NCBI GenBank assembly: GCA_002356455.1
Contig: AP017968.1
Span: 1,116,001 to 1,180,000 of the forward strand
Direction of reading: 5' to 3'
DNA length: 64,000 nt
Origin: Fusobacterium varium
GTDB lineage: Bacteria; Fusobacteriota; Fusobacteriia; Fusobacteriales; Fusobacteriaceae
The translations under genes were made by a program, and so were the position numbers. Of this stretch, positions 56,985-64,000 are shown in pieces. The notes beneath the pieces were generated by a model. It did no database searches. It saw only the letters and a list, made by a program, of their open reading frames with translations, and was not told the DNA's origin. Every line of letters starts with the position of its first letter. Position 1 is the stretch's first letter.

Positions 56985-57019
56985 AATCCAGAAAGATATA
57001 AAAGTCTTCTGGATTTTTT
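56985..57019 (+). terminator. Terminator of the polysaccharide operon
   Basis: AATCCAGAA and TTCTGGATT form a 9-bp stem followed by TTTT. Confidence 0.85.
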
Positions 57020-57025
57020 ATATTG

Positions 57026-57038
57026 CAACCATCAGTTG
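57026..57038. promoter_or_regulatory. Upstream operator half of the XRE regulator
   Basis: CAACCATCAGTTG is an inverted copy of the site at 57068 (CAACTGATAGTTG), with one mismatch. Centres are 42 bp apart, about four helix turns. Confidence 0.5.
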
Positions 57039-57060
57039 ACAGAAAATAAAATACACTTGG

Positions 57061-57089
57061 TTGAGTGCAACTGATAGTTGTGATAGAAT
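57061..57089 (+). promoter_or_regulatory. Promoter of the XRE regulator with embedded operator
   Basis: TTGAGT (57061-57066), a 17-bp spacer and TAGAAT (57084-57089) form a promoter. The palindrome-like CAACTGATAGTTG (57068-57080) fills the spacer, suiting autorepression. Confidence 0.6.
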
Positions 57090-57127
57090 ATGGATATATA
57101 AAACACATATGCAAGGGGGACAAAATT

Positions 57128-57634
57128 ATGAAACTGTTTGTAAAAATACAACAATTGAGGAAGCAGAATGGAATGTCACAGGAAAAATTAGCTCAGTTAC
57201 TGGGAGTTTCAAGACAGTCAGTTTCTAAATGGGAATCAGGACAGTCACTTCCAGAGATAGATAAAATAATACAGTTAAGCAATATTTTTGAAGTGACTAC
57301 TGATTATTTATTAAAGGATGTGCCTGAAGAAAAATGTATAGACATATTAAGAAAAGAAAAAGAGAAAGATGTATTATCTCATCATACTAGTTTGATGTTT
57401 AAAATTGGATTTACAATGTTTTCAGTTGGAGTGATAGCTATAGCAGTATTTTGGATACTGTCTATAGTATATCCTACATATAGAGTCATGTGGGATGGAA
57501 CACTTCTAACTGGATTTTCAGGTTTTTTGATATTACATGAAGTAACTCCTGTTTTTATATTTTTCTGTATAGTTGGAACAATTGGATTAGGGACAATAAT
57601 ACTTGAAAAAAAGAATAAAAAAATTAAAGTATAA
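57128..57634 (+). CDS. XRE-family regulator with C-terminal membrane segments
   Basis: The 168-residue protein has an N-terminal helix-turn-helix (IQQLRKQNGMSQEKLAQLLGVSRQSVSKWESGQSLP) followed by two hydrophobic segments (about residues 95-120 and 138-160). It is therefore a membrane-anchored transcription regulator. The ATG at 57128 follows AAGGGGG; an in-frame GTG at 57065 lies inside the promoter. A likely operator pair lies upstream. It heads a short run with a DUF4241 gene. Confidence 0.85.
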   Translation: MKLFVKIQQLRKQNGMSQEKLAQLLGVSRQSVSKWESGQSLPEIDKIIQLSNIFEVTTDYLLKDVPEEKCIDILRKEKEKDVLSHHTSLMFKIGFTMFSVGVIAIAVFWILSIVYPTYRVMWDGTLLTGFSGFLILHEVTPVFIFFCIVGTIGLGTIILEKKNKKIKV

Positions 57635-57648
57635 TTTAAGGAGGGAAA

Positions 57649-58356
57649 ATGAAAGAAATATTGAAACCATATTATGATTTAGATGAAGTTTTTGAAAGTG
57701 AAAAGTTTAAAATCATAAATATTGGGGAATTAAATGTAACATCTGATCAAATAATTTGTTGTGATCCTTTAGTAAGTCTAGTGAATGGAGAAGGGGAACC
57801 ATTCATAGAAAAAGTACCTTCTGGAAAATATCCTGTAACTTTAGCAGTATTAAAAGATGAAAACTGGGGAATCAGATATATGGGAGCAAGGCTTAATATA
57901 TCTAATGAAAAAGCTGAGTATTATCAATTGGCTCTTCAGAAAAATGATGACATCTCTGAATTGGATAGGAAAAACAGAGAATTTTTTGGTTTTTTTGTAG
58001 ATGCTGGAATGGGATGTTTTGCTGATATAGAAGGAGCAAAACTGACAGCAGAATTTGTAAATAAATTAGAAAAAGAAAATCCAGATTTTGGGAATATGTA
58101 TGATGATTATTTTGATGCTTTATTACAAGAGAACTATAAAAAATATCCAGAATATCAAAGAAGTTATGGAGATTTTTTGAATTGGAACATTCCTGGAACA
58201 AATAAAAATGTAATTATATTTGCCAGTGGCTGGGGAGATGGAGTATATCCTTGTTACTGGGGATATAATAAATATGGGAAAATATGTTCTTTGACAATAA
58301 GTTTTATAGAACCAAGTGAATTAGAGGAAGATGATAATGATGAGGATGAAGAATAA
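57649..58356 (+). CDS. DUF4241-type protein
   Basis: The 235-residue cytosolic protein has the pattern ICCDPLVSL ... VPSGKYPVTLAVL ... GFFVDAGMGCFADIE that I recognise as DUF4241. A later Trp-rich ASGWGDGVYPCYWGYNKYG segment and an acidic tail follow. Function is unknown. It has AAGGAGGG and lies 14 bp after the XRE gene. Confidence 0.72.
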   Translation: MKEILKPYYDLDEVFESEKFKIINIGELNVTSDQIICCDPLVSLVNGEGEPFIEKVPSGKYPVTLAVLKDENWGIRYMGARLNISNEKAEYYQLALQKNDDISELDRKNREFFGFFVDAGMGCFADIEGAKLTAEFVNKLEKENPDFGNMYDDYFDALLQENYKKYPEYQRSYGDFLNWNIPGTNKNVIIFASGWGDGVYPCYWGYNKYGKICSLTISFIEPSELEEDDNDEDEE

Positions 58357-58390
58357 AAATTTTTAAAATTTGTTTTAAGTATTATAAAAA

Positions 58391-58399
58391 TGGTATAAT
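58391..58399 (+). promoter_or_regulatory. Extended -10 promoter of the DUF4026 gene
   Basis: TGGTATAAT fits an extended -10; no good -35 is visible. It lies about 55 bp before the start. Confidence 0.5.
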
Positions 58400-58455
58400 A
58401 CCTCATTAGAGTTAAAATTTAAAAGAGTAATTTTAATATTACAGGAGGGATGTTG

Positions 58456-59706
58456 ATGGCTGCTAAAGGAATTATTGAAAAAGAATTATCATATATAATG
58501 GGAATACCAGAATCACCAAATGAAATAGAAACATATGATGATTTGATTAAGAGATTGGAAAAAAACAGTGAATTTAATGTAAAAGTTTTAAAAAATGATA
58601 CAGAAAAATTTTTGAGAGTAGATTATAAAGATGAGCAATATATAGTTCAGATTCTAATAGAAGAATTTGAAGTACCAGAACTCTTTACAGTAGCACATCA
58701 GATCAATGAAACAGACTATAATAAAATAATGGAAAGTAAACTTGGAGTAACGACTATTGTGGAATTTGGAGGGTCAAATATTGATTCATATCATCTTCAG
58801 TTGAAATTAATATCAACTATGATACCAAATCTTCTAGGAATAATGGACTTTTCTTCACAAAAACTGTTATCTGGAAGATGGGCAAAGATGGCAGCAGAAA
58901 GCTATATACAGCCAGCACCTGAATATATTTATACTATACAGGCTATAAATGATGAAGATGGAAGTGTGTGGCTCCATACTCATGGACTTAGAAGATGTGG
59001 TTCATTAGAATTAGAAATTATAGGCTCAAATACTGAAAGCTATCAGGATCATGGAACTGTAATACAGATGATTGCTAAAAATATAGTTACCAACAGGTAT
59101 CTTGAAGAAGAAAAAGAACCCTTCTATATAGGAGAAGGTATAGTTGGAACTTGGGTACCTTTAGAGGAAGTATTAGACAGTTATCCATCTGAATGTTTAG
59201 GTGGAAGTGATGGAAGAAATGATGAACATGCAGAAACTGCAGTAATATATGTTTACTTAACAGAAGAAGATTATAAAAATGGAAAGTATTCACATATATC
59301 ATCAGTAAATGAAGTTATGCAAAATAATCCATTGTATTTTATATCGGATGAGGAAACAATGAGAATGAAGGGACTTGCATTAGAAAGATGGGAATATTTT
59401 ACAGAAGCAATTACTAATCCAGAAAATAATGGACTGATAAAATTTGGAATACTTGTAGATGAAAAATATAGAACTGAAGGAGATGCCAACTTAGAGCATT
59501 TATGGTTTCACATAGAAGGAGTAGATGGAGATAAAGTAAGAGGAACTCTTATTAATCAGCCATATTATATAGAAAATCTTAATGAAGAAGATAAAATGAC
59601 AATTGATAAATCAGAGCTTACAGATTGGATAATATACACACCATTTGCTGAGATAACTCCTGATAAAGTATACCTTTTAGATGAAAGAAAAAAATATTTT
59701 AATTAA
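58456..59706 (+). CDS. DUF4026-type protein
   Basis: This protein of 416 residues is a soluble acidic protein that I recognise as DUF4026-like. Conserved-looking stretches include WLHTHGLRRCGSLELEIIG and YIGEGIVGTWVPLEEVL. There is no signal peptide or membrane segment. Function is unknown. I chose ATG 58456 because AGGAGG then has 7-nt spacing; an ATG at 58450 is too close. A terminator follows, where IS copy C begins. Confidence 0.7.
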   Translation: MAAKGIIEKELSYIMGIPESPNEIETYDDLIKRLEKNSEFNVKVLKNDTEKFLRVDYKDEQYIVQILIEEFEVPELFTVAHQINETDYNKIMESKLGVTTIVEFGGSNIDSYHLQLKLISTMIPNLLGIMDFSSQKLLSGRWAKMAAESYIQPAPEYIYTIQAINDEDGSVWLHTHGLRRCGSLELEIIGSNTESYQDHGTVIQMIAKNIVTNRYLEEEKEPFYIGEGIVGTWVPLEEVLDSYPSECLGGSDGRNDEHAETAVIYVYLTEEDYKNGKYSHISSVNEVMQNNPLYFISDEETMRMKGLALERWEYFTEAITNPENNGLIKFGILVDEKYRTEGDANLEHLWFHIEGVDGDKVRGTLINQPYYIENLNEEDKMTIDKSELTDWIIYTPFAEITPDKVYLLDERKKYFN

Positions 59707-59722
59707 ATTATTTATAAATAAA

Positions 59723-59750
59723 AAGGGAGAAGCAATTAAGCTTCTTCTTT
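59723..59750 (+). terminator. Terminator of the DUF4026 gene
   Basis: GGGAGAAGC (59725-59733) and GCTTCTTCT (59740-59748) form a 9-bp stem with wobble pairs, followed by a T-rich stretch into which IS copy C is inserted. Confidence 0.75.
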
Positions 59751-59752
59751 AT

Positions 59753-61194
59753 TTATTTCTTAGGAAATTATAATTTGATAAATTTGTTGAAAAAATAAAA
59801 AATGTTAATTATTTTGTATTCATATTAGATATATTAATTGAATAAGATTAAAATTGACAGCACAAAAAAGCTGATTGTTAATCAGCTGTTTAGCGATATT
59901 CTTTCCAGCAAATGGAGCCTGTATGTATATTAAAATATGATATTTTTTTAACTTTCATTCTGGCATTACATTTAAAACAATAAAAAGGATTTACTCCAAA
60001 AGCGTTCCATATTTCAAGTTGATAAAAAGTAGAATTGGAATATTTAGAGACATATTTTCTCATGAATTTCATGATGTTTTTAAGTTCTGATTTAATATTT
60101 CTAGAATAGATTCCAAAGCGCCTAATCATTTTGAAATGTTTAGGGGGAATGTGAATAATTAATTTGGAAAGAAATGTTTCCACATCTAAAGTAAGCTCAA
60201 TTCTTTGTTTATCATCAGCAAGACTTTCATAATAGAAAGTAACCTTATTATCATAGAAATCAACAATTTTATATTCTGCGATAGGAGCTCTTGACAGATA
60301 TCTGCCAATATATTTAATTGCATAAATATTATTATTTAAATCATTTTTTGCAACATTGAAAAAGAATCTTGTATTTTTGCGATAAAGGTAGTTAGCAGCA
60401 GCATAAGCTTTAGCTTTAATTTCAGGCTTGTCATAATTTCCAGATTTAACAATATCAATAACCATTTTTTTCCATTGTCCAGCAATGGAATTGACATGAA
60501 AATATTTTTTTTCAAGAAATTGGAAGTTTTTATTGAATCCACCTAAAGTAACAATAGCATGAATATGAGGGTTCCATTTAAGATCGCGCCCAAAGGTATG
60601 AATAACAGTAATCAATCCATAATGAATGATATCTGAGTTAGTAAAGTATTTAGAGGAATATTTTGAAATTTTATGAATTCTTTGATTTTTTGCTTTAATG
60701 TTATGAAATTGATATTTAAAAACATCATTAACAGCATAAGCAAGCTTAGTTAAAAGGTCTCTATCATAGAAGAAAAACATTCTAAGTTCTTCAGGAATAG
60801 TAAAAAGGACACTTCTATGTTTAACATCAATAAGAGAAGTGGAAGTTTTTTCAGTTCAAACAGCAGAATAACGTTTACCACAGGAAGGACAAAATCTAGA
60901 TTTACAAGTAACTTTAATTTTATGCGCCTCATGACACTTAGGGCATTGAAGAGAGAGAAAAGATTTATCAATAGAACAAGCTAAGAATTTTTGAATAGTC
61001 TGTTTAACATCCTCAAAATGTTCATTTTTAAAATATTTCTTGATTTTACCTAAAAGATTTGTTATATTGACTTTAGAGATAATATGTTTGATTTGCATGA
61101 ATGTCTCCTTTGTATAATTAGGGTGGTAACTATATTATACAAAAAAGAGAGCTGAGTAAAACATTTTTTTTAAATGTTACTCAGCTTTTTTTAT
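59753..61194 (-). mobile_element. IS91-family insertion sequence, copy C
   Basis: This is the third nearly identical copy (1442 bp). Its left end lies at the T-tract of the DUF4026 terminator. Its right end runs into the 3' end of the leftward DUF1971-type gene and supplies that gene's last codons and stop. Confidence 0.9.
59890..61098 (-). pseudogene. IS91-family transposase interrupted by an in-frame UGA (copy C)
   Basis: The layout is as in copies A and B: zinc-binding part 61098-60856, UGA at codon 81 (60858-60856), then the HUH/YIGRY part to 59890. It differs from copy A by two residues in the first part (Ile to Val, Asn to Lys in CPNC) and four in the second. The UGA is unchanged. Confidence 0.85.
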
Positions 61195-61552
61195 TTCTTC
61201 TCCTATTTCTTCAGCAGTTATTTCACTGGCAGAAGCTTCTATGTCTGGATTTAAAAATTTAAGGTTATCTGAATAGAATTCTACCTTTAATTTTACAGGA
61301 CCAGTGATAATCACATGGTGCTCCCTTTCAGGAAAAATAACTATAGGATGACATCTGTCTGCTGTATAGATTTTATCAGGTTCATCTTCCCAGACAAAAT
61401 CTGCTGTTCCTTCAACGATAACAAGATAACCATACTTTTCTTTTGGAGATGTATGAGATTGGAGTATTTCCCTGAATATATTTTTTTCGTTCATAATAGG
61501 AGTTTCTCCTATTTTTTTTTAAATTTACTGGTAATTGCTCAAATTGAAACAT
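61177..61552 (-). pseudogene. DUF1971/TehB-N-like cupin, frameshifted at a poly-A tract
   Basis: The intact part (from 61494) encodes a small beta-barrel protein with YGYLVIVEGTADFVWED and IVIFPEREHHVIITGPVKLKVEFY, like the DUF1971 family linked to tellurite-resistance proteins. A better start lies at 61552 behind GGAGG. It reads MFQFEQLPVNLKK but is out of frame because of nine A in a row (61520-61512). With eight A the frame would continue KIGETPIMNEKN into the rest. The 3' end (KAE and stop) comes from IS copy C. A product starting at ATG 61494 is possible but truncated. Confidence 0.75.
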
Positions 61553-61710
61553 TTTTAATTCCTCCTTTAAGTATATTACAAAGTTATGTGATATAATATG
61601 TTACTTAGATAAAAATAAAAATTTCCTGTTTTTTAAAAGAATATTAAAAAAAGTCAGAAGTATTAAAGAGAATAAAATGTAAAAAAATTATAACAAGATT
61701 TCAAAATTTT

Positions 61711-61719
61711 TGATATAAT
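61711..61719 (+). promoter_or_regulatory. Extended -10 promoter of the penicillin-binding protein gene
   Basis: TGATATAAT lies 32 bp before the start codon. A -35 is weak. Confidence 0.5.
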
Positions 61720-61751
61720 TATAAGGTAAAGATAATATGCAGGAGGAAAAG

Positions 61752-63863
61752 GTGCTTAGAAGATTAAAAGCTTTTATCTTATTTCTAAATCTTATTGGGA
61801 TAGGGGTTACTATTTACTATAAAATGTATATGCTTACTTGCTTCACAGTTCTTTTATTTTTTTATTTTTTGTATATTTTTTTAAAGAGAGAAGAAATGGA
61901 AACAACTAATCTTTTTAACAGGAGAGCTTTAATTTCATCAAATATAATATTATTTTGCTTTATGCTTATACTTTTTAGATTAATACAAGTACAGATATTT
62001 GATAATGCCATGTATGTGGAAAAAGTGAATAATCAAACAATGACTGTAAATAAAAACTCAGGAAACAGAGGAAGTATTTATGACAGTAATGGGAAAAGTT
62101 TGGCTTTTAACAAAAGTATTTATGATTTGATAATAGATCCAAGTAGAATATATGAAAAACCAGAAATATTAAAAGCATTTGATGAAATATCTCAAAAATC
62201 ATATATAAGATTAAATAATAAAAAATTTTTAAATGAATTAGATGAGGGATATAAAACAAAAAAGAAGTATAAAATTATAGCTAAAAATCTCGATGAAGTG
62301 GAAAAAGCTGAAATTGATGAAATATTAAAAAAATATAAATTGAATACTAATGAAATGTTTTATAGAAAAAATATAGAAAGAACTTATTATAAAAAAGATA
62401 TATATAATGACTTGGTAGGGCTTATTGGGTATACTGCAACTTCGAAAGATGTAAAAACTGGAGTATTTGGAATAGAAAAACAATATGAAAAGTATCTTAA
62501 GGAAAAAACTGTTGAAAGAAAAAATCCATATACTAGAAATAGAGGAATAAGGATACCTACATCAAAAGATGAAATAAGAACAAGTTTAAATGGAAGAAAT
62601 GTTTATATGACTATTGATAATGATCTCCAATTTATTCTTAATGATGAAGTAAAGAAAAAATTTGAATCTTCAAATTCAGATGAAGCATATGGAATAATTA
62701 TGGATCCTAATACTGGAAAAATTTTGGCAACAGCAGCATATACTAGAAAAAAAAGAGCACTTAGAAATCCAATTTTTCAAGATCAATTTGAACCAGGGTC
62801 AACTTTTAAACCTATTATAGTGGCTTCTGCTCTTAATGAGGGACTTATAAAAAGAAGTACTAAATTTGATGTAATGGATGGAACAATAAGAAAATATAAT
62901 CATACAATAAAAGAAAGCAGTAGAAGTACAAAAGGGATATTAACAACTGAAGAAGTATTAAAAAAGTCTAGTAATGTTGGAATGGTATTAATAGGAGATA
63001 CATTTACTGAAAAAACTTATGAGGAATATCTAAGAAGTTTTGGTTTATATGACAGAACAGGTATTGATTTTCCAGCTGAAATAAAACCATATACAACACC
63101 ATATAAAAGATGGGATAAACTTAAAAAGAGTACAATGTCTTTTGGTCAAGGAATAGTAGTGAGTCCAATACAGTTAGCAACAGCTTTCTCTGCTGTTATT
63201 AATGGCGGAATTTTGTATAAACCATATTTAGTAGAGAAAATAACTGATGACAACAATGTTGTAATAAGAAGAAATCTTCCTACACCAGTAAGACAGGTAA
63301 TATCACCAGAAGTTTCGAGAGAAATGAGAGATATACTGGAAAATGTAGTAAGAGATGGAACTGCTAGAAGAGGAGATGTAGAAGGTTATAGGGTAGGAGG
63401 AAAAACTGGAACTGCTCAATTGAGTACAAAAGGTGGATATCTAAAAAGTGATTATCTTGCTTCTTTCATAGGTTTTTTTCCAGCAGATAAGCCTAAGTAT
63501 GTAGTACTTGTAATGTTTATGAAACCTAAGGGAGAAACTGTATTTGAAAAATATGGAGGAGCTACAGCTGCTCCAGTGTTTGGAGAAATAGTTAGAAGAG
63601 TAACAAAAAATAAAAATATTTTGTCACAGGATATTGCTAAGATTTCTGAAATTAAGAATTTTGAAAATATGAAACGTAATAATGAAGAAGTAAAAGTAGA
63701 AATGCCTGATCTTACAGGATTAAGCCCTAAAGATGTAATTTATATATTTAAAAATGCAGATATAGATGTAAGAATTGTAGGAAAAGGTTTGGTGGAAAGT
63801 CAGAAACCAAAGGCAGGAACTTCTTTAGAAGGAGTAACTAGTATAGAGGTGCAGTTAAAATAG
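61752..63863 (+). CDS. Class B penicillin-binding protein with PASTA domain (FtsI/PBP2 type)
   Basis: This transpeptidase of about 703 residues cross-links peptidoglycan. It has an N-terminal membrane region (two or three hydrophobic segments in the first 80 residues), a dimerisation domain with NRGSIYDSNGKSLAFN, and the penicillin-binding motifs STFK (SxxK), SSN (SxN) and KTGT. A PASTA domain ends the protein (MPDLTGLSPKDVIYIFKNAD ... SQKPKAG). GTG 61752 has AGGAGG at good spacing; an in-frame ATG at 61737 overlaps it. priA follows. Confidence 0.92.
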   Translation: MLRRLKAFILFLNLIGIGVTIYYKMYMLTCFTVLLFFYFLYIFLKREEMETTNLFNRRALISSNIILFCFMLILFRLIQVQIFDNAMYVEKVNNQTMTVNKNSGNRGSIYDSNGKSLAFNKSIYDLIIDPSRIYEKPEILKAFDEISQKSYIRLNNKKFLNELDEGYKTKKKYKIIAKNLDEVEKAEIDEILKKYKLNTNEMFYRKNIERTYYKKDIYNDLVGLIGYTATSKDVKTGVFGIEKQYEKYLKEKTVERKNPYTRNRGIRIPTSKDEIRTSLNGRNVYMTIDNDLQFILNDEVKKKFESSNSDEAYGIIMDPNTGKILATAAYTRKKRALRNPIFQDQFEPGSTFKPIIVASALNEGLIKRSTKFDVMDGTIRKYNHTIKESSRSTKGILTTEEVLKKSSNVGMVLIGDTFTEKTYEEYLRSFGLYDRTGIDFPAEIKPYTTPYKRWDKLKKSTMSFGQGIVVSPIQLATAFSAVINGGILYKPYLVEKITDDNNVVIRRNLPTPVRQVISPEVSREMRDILENVVRDGTARRGDVEGYRVGGKTGTAQLSTKGGYLKSDYLASFIGFFPADKPKYVVLVMFMKPKGETVFEKYGGATAAPVFGEIVRRVTKNKNILSQDIAKISEIKNFENMKRNNEEVKVEMPDLTGLSPKDVIYIFKNADIDVRIVGKGLVESQKPKAGTSLEGVTSIEVQLK

Positions 63864-63872
63864 GAGTGAGTT

Positions 63873-64000
63873 ATGAGATATTTTAAAATATATGTAGACA
63901 ACACCCAATCCCTTTATACTTATTCAGATGAAAATGAAGAATATGGAATAGGAGATAGGGTAGTTGTTTCTTTTAGAAACAGGGATAAATCAGGCTTGAT
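63873..64000 (+). CDS. priA: Primosomal protein PriA, N-terminal fragment
   Basis: The first 42 codons are in the window (MRYFKIYVDNTQSLYTYSDE, then GIGDRVVVSFRNRDKSGL). They match the 3'-DNA-binding domain at the start of PriA helicase, which restarts stalled forks. It has TAGGAG upstream and lies 9 bp after the penicillin-binding protein gene. The rest is outside the window. Confidence 0.75.
   Translation, partial: MRYFKIYVDNTQSLYTYSDENEEYGIGDRVVVSFRNRDKSGL

Noticed and set aside
1138-61098. Genome-wide reassignment of UGA to Trp.
   Set aside because: Other genes use TGG for Trp without in-frame UGA, and the SDR gene ending at 52118 uses TGA as its stop.
61495-61513. Perfect palindrome AATAGGAG/CTCCTATT just before ATG 61494, which could look like a hidden ribosome binding site.
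   Set aside because: With one A fewer in the adjacent tract this sequence codes for KIGETPI in a longer, better-supported gene, so it is most likely coding sequence.

Overview
The window is about 64 kb of low-GC DNA (roughly 30% G+C by eye) with bacterial gene density, AGGAGG-type ribosome binding sites and many Rho-independent terminators. A pyruvate:ferredoxin oxidoreductase / acetate kinase / phosphotransacetylase block, a circularly permuted YqeH GTPase, TrmFO, HslV and a Gram-negative style O-antigen locus in an A/T-rich genome suggest a Fusobacterium-like anaerobe. The species is an inference; no rRNA is present to confirm it.

Region 1 (1-31.3 kb) is mostly housekeeping. It starts with the 3' part of a GltA/NfnB-type glutamate synthase subunit and IS copy A. 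Leftward genes follow: ZIP metal transporter, pyridoxal kinase, radical SAM enzyme, pentapeptide-repeat protein, nifJ, ackA, pta, ftsY, an FAD oxidoreductase, a pseudopilin-like protein, yqeH, hslV, a XerC/CodV-like protein, trmFO, topA, dprA, a TPR lipoprotein-like exported protein, xseA and uvrB. The dprA-topA-trmFO-xerC-hslV order matches the Firmicute smf-topA-gid-codV-clpQ run, but hslU and codY are missing and the recombinase has lost two catalytic residues.

Region 2 (26.7-34.8 kb) holds a DUF2023-type small protein, a tripartite tricarboxylate (TctABC-type) transporter divergent from an IclR regulator, IS copy B, and a KDPG aldolase plus KDG kinase operon. Four near-identical palindromes (core TTCCATATATGGAA) lie in pairs upstream of the regulator/transporter and of the aldolase. 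They point to one regulon for uptake and breakdown of a sugar acid.

Region 3 (34.9-57.0 kb) is one rightward surface-polysaccharide (O-antigen type) locus behind a consensus promoter. It encodes a WbaP-type initiating transferase, four glycosyltransferases, a Wzy polymerase and a PglK-like ABC flippase. Precursor genes cover UDP-ManNAcA (wecB, wecC), GDP-mannose (phosphohexomutase, manC) and a CDP-3,6-dideoxyhexose (rfbF, rfbG, rfbH, an RfbC-like epimerase and two SDR enzymes; an ascarylose-like route is the best guess). One SDR gene carries 15 tandem GAGCA units, a likely phase-variation switch. A decayed second copy of wecB lies inside the locus.

Region 4 (57.0-64 kb) has a membrane-anchored XRE regulator, DUF4241 and DUF4026 proteins of unknown role, IS copy C, a frameshifted DUF1971/cupin-type gene, a class B penicillin-binding protein with a PASTA domain, and the start of priA.

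Three nearly identical IS91-family elements (1441-1442 bp) occur. Each sits directly on the T-tract of an upstream gene's terminator, and all three carry the same in-frame UGA at codon 81 of the transposase. No tRNA, rRNA, CRISPR array or riboswitch was recognised.
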